Assembly (NCBI GenBank): GCA_032629725.1
Contig: JAFEVB010000002.1
Coordinates: 248,001-312,000 of the forward strand
DNA from: Gremmenia infestans
Lineage: Eukaryota; Ascomycota; Leotiomycetes; Helotiales; Hamatocanthoscyphaceae
Direction of reading: 5' to 3'
DNA length: 64,000 nucleotides
Shown here: positions 11,297-22,940 of the stretch, in pieces
Layout of the letters: each line of letters opens with the position of its first letter
How positions within the stretch are numbered: the first letter of the stretch is position 1
The notes under the pieces: model-generated
Told to the model about the DNA's origin: nothing
Databases searched by the model: none
What the model saw: the letters and a program-made list of their open reading frames with translations, nothing else
Translations under genes and position numbers: made by a program

Positions 11297-13242
11297 GACT
11301 GCTGTGTATTTGGTCAGCTAGATAGCTCCTGGAGGCGGTGACGTGCTAGAATGGTTTCAGGAGGAGCACACGTACTGTACTGTAGAGAGCAGTCTTCGAT
11401 AGGTGTTGAAAGGATGTGCGACCAAACACTGATCGAGAAATCTAATCCTTGAGTAGGTGAGAGGAAGTCGATGTTGATGGAGGAGGAAGAGGAGGAAGAG
11501 GAGGATGGATTGTATGTCGTCGAGAAGAGGGGAGGCACCTGCCTGGAGTCCGCTTATCGAGCTCCACTAGCGTATCGCTTGGAGGCGCTCGTCGTTTGAC
11601 AGTCAGACGTACGCAACAACGCCTGAACGACAAATCAACTGCTAAGATTGTTCCAGAAGATCTTGGAATCCAAGAGGCAAATACAGCATCAGCTAGACTT
11701 TATGTCCGAGATGTTCTCAAAAGTAATGGTGGAAGGCAAATGTAGGCAAATGTAGGTACGTACCAAAGGTGGACCTACCCTATTTAGGTAGAAGTTGGGG
11801 AATGGATGGCTTATGGCTTAAATGGAGTCATGAGGTCGCGGATAAGCAGGGGTGCAAAGTCCGAGCCGAGCATAGCATAGGATAGGACAAAGAGGCGAAT
11901 TGCTTCAATTACCTACTCCGTATCAGAATTCATTATTTCTTTGTATTTGTATTCCATTGGCTAGAGTACTATACTACTCTTTTATCACAACTAAAACATG
12001 AACACAACTCCAATTCTTATGTGAAACAAGAAGTCTTCCTCTAGTACCGTCCCTCCCCTCCCCGTCTCTCTACTCGGCATAAAACCTTCCGATTTCCACC
12101 ATCAGAATTCATTAATCCTTTTTATACTTGCTAAAATACTATGCTACCTAGTCTATTATTGCGACTTAACTATTCAGTATGAATATAAATATGAATACAA
12201 ATATAAATATCAGTCACCTCCAATTCTCATGTTGTTCCTCCAGCATAGTCCCTCCCCCGTCTCTCTACTCGGCATAAAACTTTGCTCTGCCCTGTATAAC
12301 CTAACCCGACACCAACCAACCCAACCCAACAACCCAGACACATCCACATCCATCAACATCCATCCACAATTCATTCCAATACCTCCCAGGGGCCCAAGGC
12401 TCTCGGATTACTCATATAGCACATTTCCTTCCTTCTACAACGCCAAACCAAGTCAAGTCAAGCCCAAGTTCCAACCCCAACCCCATACCCATGCCACATC
12501 TCATCTCGTACTTCGTATAAAACACGCAAGCATAGCTGCCTATACTTACAGAGTGGTATTAGTCACTCACAATCATCCCGGATCGTTTTCACATCGCATC
12601 TAGCATGAACGTAAAGGTCATTCTTTTCTCGGGGGCAAAATATCGTATTAACCAATACCACCACCATCCAGTTATTCCTTTTTTATATTTAAACCCCCCT
12701 TTCCATCCATAACCACTAATCTACTTCCTCCACCCCACTTCACTTCCACTTCGCCACTGCCCACTTACTTGCTCGCTCTTTCGAAAACCCGACAGACGAT
12801 ATTCAGAGGAATCTTTCTTATGACAATCAACGACAATGACGAAGAAGAAGCGAGATCATATCTCATACCATGCAACCCCGAATCAGAGGATACAAAAATG
12901 ATATGATGCCATGTGATACGAATGAATGCAAGACAGCAGAAAAGCATGTAGCTGCTTTGAAATCCATCCACCTAGGTTCCTCTCCCCAATGAATATCCCA
13001 AACAACCATACGACTGAGGAAGGAGCCGAGGATCACAACAGTCGATGAGAATCGACAACGACCAAGATATATTTTCGCATCACAAGTGCAACCGCAGATG
13101 AAGAGAACAGTAAACCAAGTAGTAGGCAACGCTTCTGAGACAAACAAGGAACGAAAACCCATCAAGCCCAACAAGATTCGCTGAAAGCATTAATAAAAAA
13201 TATAACAAAGTCTCGGTTTTGCAAACCCTCAAACAACATCTA
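11297..13242. promoter_or_regulatory. NBR1 promoter and spacer before the CASC3-like gene's 3' end
   Basis: This 1.9-kb interval contains the NBR1 promoter and 5' UTR (minus strand, from 11297 up) and the 3' UTR of the CASC3-like gene near 13242. It also holds an imperfect direct duplication at 11922-12084 and 12101-12280. I see no gene. Confidence 0.5.
11922..12280. repeat. Imperfect direct duplication, two copies of about 165-180 bp
   Basis: Copy one is 11922-12084 and copy two is 12101-12280. Both begin with ATCAGAATTCATTA, share a central segment around CTCCAATTCT(T/C)ATG, and end with GTCTCTCTACTCGGCATAAA. The middle has diverged by substitutions and small indels. No terminal inverted repeat or coding content is visible, so this looks like an old local duplication in the NBR1 upstream region. 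Confidence 0.7.
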
Positions 13243-15465
13243 CTACTGAGGGTAGTAGACGACTCCTTGAGGTTGCTGCGGGTAATAAAATCCGTCGGGG
13301 CTGGGAGTCATCATGCCACCGATTCCTACAACTCCGCCAACTTGCTGCATCGGGAAGGATTGGGGAGGTGGTTGATACGCGGGGAACGTCGCTACAGCTG
13401 GAATCTGAGTAGCATCGTAATAGTACACCATTCCATTAACCTCCTGCGCGACCAGATTCTGTGGTGCTTGAGAAGCAGCATCAGCCTGTGACGGTGGTGG
13501 CTGAGAGAATGCTTGCTGTTGTTGCGGTTGTTGTGCCGGAACAAACGGAGGTGCACCACCCGAGGGGGCCATTCCTGTATTGTATCCTTGCTGTGGGGAA
13601 TAGTAGTATCCTTGCGGAGGAGGCATGACTTGGTAAGGTTGTTGTGGATAATAGTTTTGCGATTGCTGTTGCTGTTGTTGATACGGATTCGGTTGGAAAG
13701 GTTGAGCATGGATAGCACGTTCGGGTATTTGTGACAATGGTGTACCTGTAGAGGCCTGACTTGGGTATGAAGGGTTTCGAGAGTGCATCATCGTGTCGTT
13801 TGGGTAGCTATTGCCGTTGACTTGGAGAGGGACCTGCTGGTGGAATGGTTGTTGATGCTGTTGTGGGGGGTTAAATTGTAATGTTGCAGGTGAATCGATA
13901 TCAGCAACAGAGATCGTTTTCTGAGGTCGGGGTTGGTGCATGGGAATTGGATTTGGTCGATTCTCGCGGAATGTAGGCTTTTGAGGAAGAGGATATGTCT
14001 GTGGTTGAGCCATGTCGTTGAGGGATGTAGCTGCATTTCCGTTTTGAAGTTCGCCTTCCGACATTGGTATATGTTGACCCAGTGCTGGTGGGAGCTTCAC
14101 AACTGGTCTTGACGGGTCCATTTGCATCTGTGTCCGGGACATGACAGAGCCATTTGGAGAAATAATACTCTCCCTGTTGATCTCACGAGCAAGTGATGAC
14201 CGTCGGCTCATAGCAACACTGGGAGTGTACTGGCTGCCGTATACACTGCCACCAAAAACACTAGTACGTCTTGAATAGCCACCAATTGATCCAAAGGCAG
14301 ATCTCGCTCCTCTACCTCGTCCACCAAAGCCTTGTTGGTTTGGGCGCATAGCTCGTGGGATGAAGATGAACGATCTGTCAACCGCAGGAAAGATATATCT
14401 AGGCGTTTGGTCTGGAATTGAGATTCGAACCGGCTTGTCTCGGCGCATAGGAGGTCGGTGATCTGGCAGCCGTGTATATTGCTTCCAAGGGATAGCAGGG
14501 AACACAATAGGCTTGTCCATATTTTCCATGAAGACCCTGATTTGCACATTACCAACATGTTTTGTTGTTGAAAGGGATCGATTTGGCGGTGCAGCTGATG
14601 AAGCGCTGATGGGGACTCGTGTGTGTAGATGTGAGGGTCCGTTTGAGTAGTTTGGTTGAGGATAGTGTCGAGGTGCCGGCTCAGCAATTACTTCATGCAT
14701 ATCATGAGCCCAGGGAGCATCCGTAGGCTCCCAGGGTTGCTGCATTTGACTATCACTTGTTAGAACATTGAAAGCAGCTTTGCGTATCCAGACAGAAGCA
14801 TACCTTGAAGGTGCATATGGGCCTCCAAAGCCAGGTCTACCTCGTCCTCGGCCTCTACCAAAGGGCCGGAATCCGTTTGCTGCAGGACCAGAATGACGGT
14901 GATCGTGCATAAAAAAAGCTCCTCTATTTGGCACAAACGCTGGGTCCGCATCTCGTTTTTTCTTGTATTCTTCATGTTCCCTCCTCCTACGTTCGTGCGG
15001 TAGCTCTTGTGGTTGATCCATCTGTGCTGTAGAATTCACAACCGGTAGTGACGGCTCCCTCTCTTGAATGTCAGCATCCTCCCGTAGATCCTCGTAATTG
15101 ACCTCCTGCGCCGTTCCATTCTGATCTGATAGCTTGAGCCCATTGAGCATCAAGTCCATATCGCTGGTGCCATTCGTTGTAGGCGGCTTTTTGATTCCGT
15201 TAGTCGAAGCTGCCCTCCCATCCTTGGCATGTCTGCCTCCACTTCCACCTCCATTGACTTGGGCCAGCTCGGGCGAGCCAGCAGAGGCCGTTTCAGCATT
15301 CACAATCTCGTCTCCCTCAGGTTCTTCGTCCTCGCCGGTGATTATGGACCCCTCACTCAACGAATCATCGTCCAAGTCTCCCGCATCCAGGACTCCCTCT
15401 TCGTCGCCCTCGTCCTCAACCCGTCTCCGGCTCGCAGCCAAATCCTTCCTTTGTCGGTGAACCAT
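13243..15465 (-). CDS. CASC3/Barentsz (Btz) domain RNA-binding protein
   Basis: A long open frame of 740 residues. An intron at 14803-14750 (54 nt, GTATGC donor, TTCTAAC branch, TAG acceptor) would shorten it to 722 residues without changing frame. The Btz core is seen at about 155-190: HERRRREHEEYKKKRDADPA then FVPNRGAFFMHDHR, the signature of the eIF4A3-binding SELOR region of CASC3/Barentsz. It is followed by an RG-rich stretch (RPFGRGRGRGRPGFGG). The N-terminus is acidic (DEEGVLDAGDLDDDSLSEGS). The C-terminal 250 residues are Gln/Pro-rich with poly-Q runs, suggesting a disordered, condensate-prone tail. By family knowledge it would act with the exon-junction complex in mRNA localisation or decay. 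The start ATG is the first in frame and opens the conserved MVHRQRKDLAASRRR. Confidence 0.85.
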   Translation of the reverse strand: MVHRQRKDLAASRRRVEDEGDEEGVLDAGDLDDDSLSEGSIITGEDEEPEGDEIVNAETASAGSPELAQVNGGGSGGRHAKDGRAASTNGIKKPPTTNGTSDMDLMLNGLKLSDQNGTAQEVNYEDLREDADIQEREPSLPVVNSTAQMDQPQELPHERRRREHEEYKKKRDADPAFVPNRGAFFMHDHRHSGPAANGFRPFGRGRGRGRPGFGGPYAPSRYASVWIRKAAFNVLTSDSQMQQPWEPTDAPWAHDMHEVIAEPAPRHYPQPNYSNGPSHLHTRVPISASSAAPPNRSLSTTKHVGNVQIRVFMENMDKPIVFPAIPWKQYTRLPDHRPPMRRDKPVRISIPDQTPRYIFPAVDRSFIFIPRAMRPNQQGFGGRGRGARSAFGSIGGYSRRTSVFGGSVYGSQYTPSVAMSRRSSLAREINRESIISPNGSVMSRTQMQMDPSRPVVKLPPALGQHIPMSEGELQNGNAATSLNDMAQPQTYPLPQKPTFRENRPNPIPMHQPRPQKTISVADIDSPATLQFNPPQQHQQPFHQQVPLQVNGNSYPNDTMMHSRNPSYPSQASTGTPLSQIPERAIHAQPFQPNPYQQQQQQSQNYYPQQPYQVMPPPQGYYYSPQQGYNTGMAPSGGAPPFVPAQQPQQQQAFSQPPPSQADAASQAPQNLVAQEVNGMVYYYDATQIPAVATFPAYQPPPQSFPMQQVGGVVGIGGMMTPSPDGFYYPQQPQGVVYYPQ

Positions 15466-16742
15466 ATCGAAGAAGTGTGCGGGCTGTCGGACGAGCGTTG
15501 GGTATCAAAGTCCCAAATGGAGGAGACGAGTCGAAGGGGCAAGTATTTGGGTGACAGATCATGCAGTAGTGGCGCTCGCTGTTGAACGGGATATGTACCG
15601 CCCGCGGCAATTAAATGTTATATTCGACAGTTTCTTAATCTGTTGATGATGAACAGTCTGAATGGGTGACACCTGCACGCCGATGAGCAAGGTTGAGAAG
15701 AAGAAGGTATGAAGTTGCTCGTGATTTTTGGTTCGCTTTGGAGGCTGAACATGAAAGCCTTGGGAGTCGCGCTTCCGGCATCCTTGCAACTTCCTCGCCG
15801 ATAGACGCTAACCGTTTTCAGAAACCTGGGGAGGGAAGGAAGAAATCGCATGTAGATGAGAACTTTGTTTTATTAAATATACCAGGTAATTATGTATATG
15901 CTGATGTGTCTACTGCAATTCAATCCTCTTCGACATAATAATGTATACATGGGCAGCTTCATTTTGTTTGTACCTAAACTGGCAAATAACCCAGTTTCTC
16001 AACAACGCTCCAATGCACCGGGTAACCACCTACACCCGTGAACTTCAGCAGAGTATTAGATCTCATCCTTCACATTTAGCAAGTAGGCAGGATATTGATC
16101 ACAGTTCTCTCGATGACAGGCAGATACATCGAGTACTATACGCAATAACCGACTCAGAAGTTCGAGCACCACCATCTGTTAACTGATTTCATTTGACTAC
16201 TACCATCTTATGTTGCCTATTGCCATGGGTGATGTACCACCATACCCAAACAGCAAGATACCCATATTTCTAACTAACGCCTTCATATGAGCAAAGGTAA
16301 ATCCACCCGACCCATTCCCATACGCCGGAAGTTCTTGCCTTCAAGTATGTACAATGTTCCAGTTCCAAAAACCAAAGAAAGTAACCCAATGCGAAAGCGA
16401 AAGAACGGTAGGGGAAAAAAATTTAATCTACAATTGGTGTAAAAGTGCCCGGTGCCAATAGCCGGAACGCCAGTAGCCAGTCCCTAGTAGCATGTGTTGA
16501 AGACCCAGGCAAGCTGAACGTCGAAGCCGGTGACAACAAGGTCGACGGCAGAAAATGTGATGGTGCGTGTGAAACTATTTCATATGCGTTGGGACCAAAA
16601 ATGGAACACGGGATGAATTTTGATCGTGATGCTCGTGATGACCCAACCGGTACTCCTGTCATTTCCGATTTCCTTTTGTTTCCCTGAAAACTTTTGCTGT
16701 CCGAATAAAGCCGAACCCGTATTGTACACGAAGACAAAAGGG
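15466..16742. other. Spacer: CASC3-like promoter and atfA 3' flank
   Basis: The interval holds the upstream region of the CASC3-like gene (minus strand) and the 3' UTR of atfA. Short frames on both strands show no conserved features. I see nothing else in it. Confidence 0.5.
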
Positions 16743-18711
16743 TTATGAGAATCGTCGCTCAGGCTGCATGCCCGGACCTGGACCCATGACCGGAGGACCG
16801 CCCATGCCAGCCATGCCGTAAGGGTTCATCTGTTGACTACCATAGCCTTCGATGAATTGTTGCATGCCCATACCGCCGATGCCTTGTTGTTGAGATACCG
16901 GACAATCCTTGTGGGCCATAAGAATGGTCTTCAGATTGACGACCTCTTCTCGGAGACCCGAGATTTGCTGACTTAGTTGATCATTCTCCTGACTAAAGAG
17001 TTCGACCTTTGATTGCAAATTTGCGAGCCATTGCTTCTTACGTTGTCGACACTTCAATGCCGCAACCCTATATCAGAGTTAGTACGTCATAAGTGACAAC
17101 GATAAGAATGACGAGTTACCTATTTCGTTCGAGAAAATTCTTTCGTTTTTCGTCATCGGTCATCTTCTTGCCATTGGCATTGTACTCATCTTTGCTCATA
17201 TCAGGTTCTTCCTCCGACTGAGGCTCCGACATCATAGCGTTTCCATTGTTGCCCTTAGCTTTCTTATTTGCTGGACCTTTTGCTGGAGTCTCATTTAATT
17301 TTCTTCGTCCATTAGTTTGATTGTTTGCAGTAGAGCCTTTCTTGCCTTTTCCACGTGTAGTGGGACCCTTTTGCTCGCCTTCATCGCTCATCTCGCTAAC
17401 GCCACGCCCTGAAGTAGTGCTAATTGATCCATTGTTCCTCATGTGAGGCGAGGGATCCGAAGACTGGCCACCCATGTGGCCATTTGGTTGAGGGTGAGCA
17501 TGTACATTCATTTGAGGAGCCATTGCGTAATGATTTGGGGGCTGGGGAGCACTGTTGCGGTTATTCGATTGATGAGCCAAGAGGTAAAGGCCGTTGGCAG
17601 CGTCGGCAGCCTCGTGCTGATCAAAGTGGCCCGGTGCTGTGGGCTTTTCCATTCCGTTAGATACCTCTTGTGGCTGTGAGGTAATCTTCTGTTGTGGCTG
17701 GTTTTGCTTCTGAGCGTTGGCGGCGTTTATAGCAGTACGGTGGAAGTCAAGAGTCGTGGGGGTTGCACCACCACTTGCAAGTTGACTGAATAGCGCTTGG
17801 GTATTGGGACTGGGCTCAGGGAACATAGATCCACCGCCGCCAGGTGTGAGACCAGATCGAAGACCTGATTCGTTGGGTGTAGGGAAGCCGCCGCGAAGAT
17901 GATGCCCGTCGCCAAAGTAATCTTCTTTTTGTGGTCCTGACAGCATAGCAGGGCTTAAAGGTCCTGCACGCAGACTTCCCCAAAAATTAGGGGTTGTTCC
18001 AGTGCCACCTAAGATACCAGCTGGTGATGTCAATGCAGCAACAGAAGGAAGTTTTGTCCCGCCAGGTGTCTGAACTGTCCCACCATTCGAGCCGAAAGCA
18101 AAGGAAGCTTCAAAGGGGTTTGCTTCGGTGGATATGTGACCGTGAGCTACAGAGAAGTAGTCGGGGGTCTCTGGCGGTGGTTGTGTAGAGGCAGCTCCAG
18201 GTCTAGGTGGAGGGCCGAGAGGACCTGCATTAGGTAGTTCGTTCTTTACTGGTGCTTCCTGCTTTGAATCTGATGCTGTAGAGAAAGATCAGTTAGCTAC
18301 TCATGCATCAATTAATTGTACTTGAAAAGATATGCTAATACGATGCGACCCGGGGTCCCACGACGACGACGAGAGAAGACACTGCCTCGCTCATCCATTG
18401 GCGTTGAGGAAGGCAGAATGCAGGGGTGTCGATGACATTCTTTCTTTCCCGTTCCCATTCCCATTGCGATGCGCCGACACCAAGAGGGAGATTTGGATTT
18501 GGCGGGATGACGACAATGACGTTCATGGAGGAATTGTTTACAGCCGCGAAATACAAATAGTAGAATGAGTGGCGGCAATGGAATGCAATAATCATCAACA
18601 ACAATAAGAAATGGAGAGCGTACCTGATTGCTTGGGAGGGACTGCATTGGACGAGACTGGTGACTTGGAATCGTCGGGATTCTTTTTCACGTCTGGCGGG
18701 GATTTGGCCAT
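16743..18711 (-). CDS. atfA: ATF/CREB-type stress bZIP transcription factor AtfA
   Basis: Exons 18711-18624, 18275-17120 and 17067-16743 give 522 residues. AtfA/Atf1 is a nuclear bZIP factor activated by the Hog1/Sty1 MAP kinase and binding CRE-like sites. The bZIP lies at about 405-460: basic region KRKNFLERNRVAALKCRQRK, then a zipper with heptad hydrophobics (VELFSQENDQLSQQISGLRE). The intron at 17119-17068 splits the first Arg codon of the RVAAL part of the basic region. The N-terminal half shows Aft1/AtfA-type features, with PETPDYFSV and NPFEASFAFG upstream and many SP/TP phosphorylation-type sites. The first intron is unusually long (348 nt) and has a GCTAAC branch. The Met at 18711 (MAKSPPDVKK) is preferred; an in-frame ATG at 18864 lies in a less conserved Ser-rich extension. 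CRE half-sites upstream suggest autoregulation. Confidence 0.93.
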
Positions 18712-21700
18712 TGTGAACAGGAGTCGCGTGGGCGGGGAAAGGGGGGGGGACGTTGTAGCAACGACTGTCTTGGCTTGGCTGTGTGTGGCTTGACAAACCG
18801 ACGACGATGACAATAATGACGATGTCGCTTGATTCGGGGAAGATGTGCCACTTTTGGCCGACAAGCAAATTTCGGTCGGGTCTGCCTGGGGAAGGGATTA
18901 AGGTTGTAATGCGGTGATGCGGTGATGCGGTGATGCGGTCGGTGGTGTGTTCGTGTTGGGGATTACTCGTAGATTCGAGGGGGGGAATACGTCAGAGTTC
19001 GAGGCCGAATTGACTTGGAAGTGACGGGTGGAGACGTCACAGTACAGGGCAGGTGCGCCTTTCTACTGTAAGATCTCGTTAACTCCCAACCACCAAGTTT
19101 CTCTTCTCTACATACATACCTCAAGACTTATCCGACGCCTTATTATTCTAGCAGAGAAGATTAAAGACTGAAGACTGAATAGTCTCTCCTTCTGCAACCG
19201 ACTCTTCGATGATCAAATTTGCATCCGCTTGGGGTTGCAAGGTATAATGGCGGCTGGAAATGGCGTGAGAACTGGAAGGGGCAACGGTAGGTAGGTCGAA
19301 TCGGTGCTGGTCCAGAGGGAGGGTGGCAAGTCAAGCAGCCCCTGACAAATTCAATTTCCTCCCCAGCGGCTCTGTGAACAACAAGAGATGGAATAACAAG
19401 TATCCAAGTCTGGCGAGCCCAGGTATTATCCGTTTTTCGAGAAATCTCGCCAGTCAACTGTACTCGAGAGACAATAATCAGTGACGTATGCCAGCTGTTA
19501 CTCTATGCGACCGGTGGGCGGTGGTGCGAGCGAAATGCAGCAGTGCAGTGTCTGAAAAGCTTCCTTTTCTTTACCGTACCCTACCACAATCTCAATACAA
19601 CCAACGGCTGCACTCCTTTTAATCTCTAGTATAGTATAGTACAAATACAGACAAACGTGTCTTGATGCTGCACGAGGTCGATGCGGCTCTGCCTATTCGG
19701 AAAGCCGTTGTTGATGCGAAAGGAGAAATGCGAAAAAGAAGACAGAGAGAATGACGCAGCGGTGACGACACGCGCTGAGAGTGAGAGAGGGGGCTGGAGA
19801 GATTCTTTAAATACGACCGGTTCACGCACCATGCAGAGAAGGCGAAGGTAGCGAAGAAAGGAGGCGTGTGTCAAGCCAATCAGAGCACAAGAAGCCCTGC
19901 GAAAAACCGGGCCGTTGACCGTTCTGGGCCATCGTAGCTTGTTGACGATCCCGATTAGAAATACACCTCTCTTTGTTTGCATTTGAGCAATTCACCATTT
20001 TAACGTTTACGGTATAAAACTATAGAATTGTAAGGTATTCTGACCGTCGCACCCAGGCAAAGGCTCTATTATCTAGCTTTATCTCTCAAGTTGGCCAAAT
20101 GATCAAGCCATCTCTTAACCTATCAAAGATCATCCCCTTCCTCGCTTTTGCAGGCCAGTAAGAGTATGTAAATACAACGGAATTGCCCAATCCACAAGTA
20201 CCAATTATGGCGGTGAGAAAGTTGGAGAAACAGCGCATAGCAAAGACGTGGAAGATCCTCTACGCTAGGGCGGACGGTGGGGGAGACTTGCACATGATAG
20301 ATGCGGCAGTTGCCAAGAGCAGTATCGCTATGCTATATTCCCCTATGCTTCGAGAAACATCGAATAAAGACTATCAGATAAGTTCCTTTATCTTTCATTG
20401 TTTTTAGTTCCTAGAGTATGGCCATTTGATAATCTTTCACTGTATTCTTTCACTGTATTCTTTCAACTAACCACTCCACTCCCCTTTCCCTCACAAAAAA
20501 CGATGACGAAATCCTTCCTTCCCTCTTCCCCCCGCTCTGCCCTTTTCGTTCCTACAGTGCAGATACTATACATAATTCCAATGACGAAATCGAGATCATT
20601 AGACTTCTTTTCTTCCAAGGCGGTCTAATCCACCCACCTGTCAAGTTTTAAGTTAAGCTTCTTCCCAGGAATGGCTGGCTGGCTGTTCTGGACCAACCTT
20701 ATTTACTTCCTTCATTCCCCACATGGAAATGTCGAATGCAATGGATAGTAATTTGAGCGATAAGGTAGGTGGTATCCAGTCTCTGAATCCGTAGGTAGTA
20801 CGAATTGGAATGAAAGGGCATTTCCCACTTGCAAGCAAGGCAAAGGCTCCGACCTTGACCCTTGGCCATATGCTAAAGCATCTCTTTAGCTTGCAATTGA
20901 CCGCAGCTTTCAGGACATACTAGTATGAGATTTCTTCTCTTGTTTCCACTGATCGCAGCATCGCAGGGCGGAAGGGTTGCCGTTAGAAAGTAAACAGCGA
21001 GCAAAGCAAGGGAAACAGATAGCCATACGTTGAAGTCCCTTCGTTGACGCCTAGCACTATCATACCTACTCTCTATACACCGTATTAGTTTCCCTTTTAA
21101 GACATATATAAGAATGAATCTATACGGCAGAGGCAAAGGCAAAGGCAGATTTATAAAAGCGAAAGCAATACTAAGTGCACGTTGCAGAATTATAAGCTAT
21201 TCTACATGATAGCTCACGGCGTATCCTCCAACTAATAGATGCTAAGAATGCCGGCCTTAAATGGACCAGAGAGGGACGTGTACATTTCTTACAGGTTGAT
21301 ATAGAATAGCTCGGAAATAAAAACGCTGGAAGTATAGGAAATACTAGGTAAGTAATGCTATTCTTTTCCTGTAAAATTGGGAGCATTTGGGTATTTTATA
21401 TTGAAATTCGATAAAAATATACTAGGAGGACTTGACTTAGTTTTTATTCCTTCAGGAGAAGTCGGTGAAGCTAATTATAGACGGTATATCTGAAACCCTC
21501 ACATGAGGTCTATTAAGAGAAAGGCGATGTTTTCAAATAAAAGTCATCATGAGCCGCCAGAGCAAAAAGCCCCTGACTATCACACACCCGCACGGAGCCG
21601 AGCCGAGGCTCGCATTCTGGGGTAACTTGAAGTCCACATATAACAAGCTCCATATTCAACAAGTTCCATCCTTTCTTCTTTTAAAATCTCTCTTGTAATA

Positions 21701-21765
21701 AATCTAATATTTTATATATTCTCAATCTGTAGGGTACCCAGCATACCATAAGTTAACCTCCAACC
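18712..21765. promoter_or_regulatory. Long divergent intergenic region, atfA and GST-like promoters
   Basis: A 3.05-kb spacer lies between divergent atfA (-) and the GST-like gene (+). It holds the atfA promoter with CRE half-sites and a short (GCGGTGAT)n repeat at 18911-18938. No gene is supported in it. Its length suits a stress-regulated transcription factor with a long 5' leader. Confidence 0.55.
18989..19487. promoter_or_regulatory. Three CRE half-sites upstream of atfA
   Basis: ACGTCA occurs at 18989-18994, GACGTCAC (seven of eight bases of the CRE palindrome) at 19033-19040, and TGACGT at 19482-19487. They lie about 280, 325 and 775 bases before the atfA ATG. ATF/CREB bZIP proteins bind such sites, so autoregulation or regulation by a related bZIP is plausible, but only the sequence match is observed. 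Confidence 0.4.
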
Positions 21766-22940
21766 ATGTCCGATCATGAAGTCATCCTCTACCACTACCC
21801 CTTCTCCCCCTTCGCAAAGCGGTACTTTCCCCTCCCCTCCCCCCCCCCACCCCCCTTTCTTTTCCACATAACCACCTCACCCATCTTTTAACACCTAATA
21901 GCGTAATCTGGTACCTCGCCCTCCGCAAAATCCCCTACAAGCAATCCCTCCAACCGCCCACGCTGCCCCGCCCCGCCCTCGCCGCCCTCGGCACCCACTA
22001 CCGGCGCATCCCTTTGCTCTCCATAAACTCCTCCCTGTACACCGACACGCGGCTCATCCTGCTTAAACTCAGCCTCCTCTACCCACCCTCCGCCACCCAC
22101 CCCTCCATATCGCCCTCCTCCCCGTCCGCACGCGCGCTGCAGACGCTGCTGGAGAGCTGGGTCGTTGACGCGGGGCTGTTTGCCCGGGCTGGGCAGCTGA
22201 TCCCGGTTGATATGCCGCTGATGAACGACCCGGTATTCGTGAAGGATCGCGAGGACTACACGGGCAGGAGTTGGAGTAAGCAAGCGTTGGAGAAGGCGAG
22301 GCCGGAGGCGTTGGTCGAGGTTAGGGCGGGGTTTGAGGTGTTGGAGAGCAGGCTGTTGGGGGATGGGAGGGAGTGGATTGGGGGGACTGAGGGGCCGGGG
22401 GTGTTGGATATTGAAGGTATGTTATGTTATGTTATGTCCTAGGCAGTCAGCACATTTTGTCGAGGCATTATGTAGGAAGGATGTGTTGCTAAATCTTGTA
22501 TAACAGCTGTCTGGGTTCCGCACTGGCTCCGCAGTCTCAAAGGCGCACTTCCCAGCGACTACATCTCCGCAACCCAGTTCCCGCTCACATTCGCCTGGAT
22601 CCAACGGTTCGACAGCGCCGCCAAAGCCGCCGCCTCTTCATCTCCTCGCGCGCCTAAAATAACGGCAGAAGAAGCGTTGGATATTGTTGGGAGAGGCAGG
22701 TTTCCTGAAGCGGAAGGAGATGTGGAGGTTCATGATCCTAGTGGGTTGAAGAAAGGGGATGAGATTGAGATCTGGCCGATTGATACGGGGTTTAGTCATA
22801 AAGATAAAGGGCGGCTGGTTAAGTTGGATGGGGCGGAGATTGTTATTGATGGGAAGACGGTGAAGGGGGGTGCGATTAGGATTCATTGCCCGAGACATGG
22901 TTTTAGGGTCCGTAAGGTTGGAGGTGCTGCGAAGCTGTAG
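21766..22940 (+). CDS. Glutathione S-transferase-like protein
   Basis: Exons 21766-21821, 21902-22416 and 22507-22940 give 334 residues. The N-terminus has the thioredoxin-fold pattern of GSTs: VILYHYPFSPFAKRVIWYLA, where the SPFAKR loop sits at the usual active-site position (a Ser, not a Cys). Then come ALRKIPYKQ and the substrate-contacting strand HYRRIPLLSI. An all-helical middle part follows (residues about 85-220) with FVKDREDYTGRSW and LESRLLGDGREWIGG. The third exon adds a C-terminal extension with DEIEIWPIDTGFSHKDKGR that is longer than a classical 220-residue GST. It therefore fits the longer fungal GST-like group better than canonical detoxifying enzymes. The first exon is only 19 codons and was chosen because splicing restores SPFAKRVIW. 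Substrate is unknown. Confidence 0.82.
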
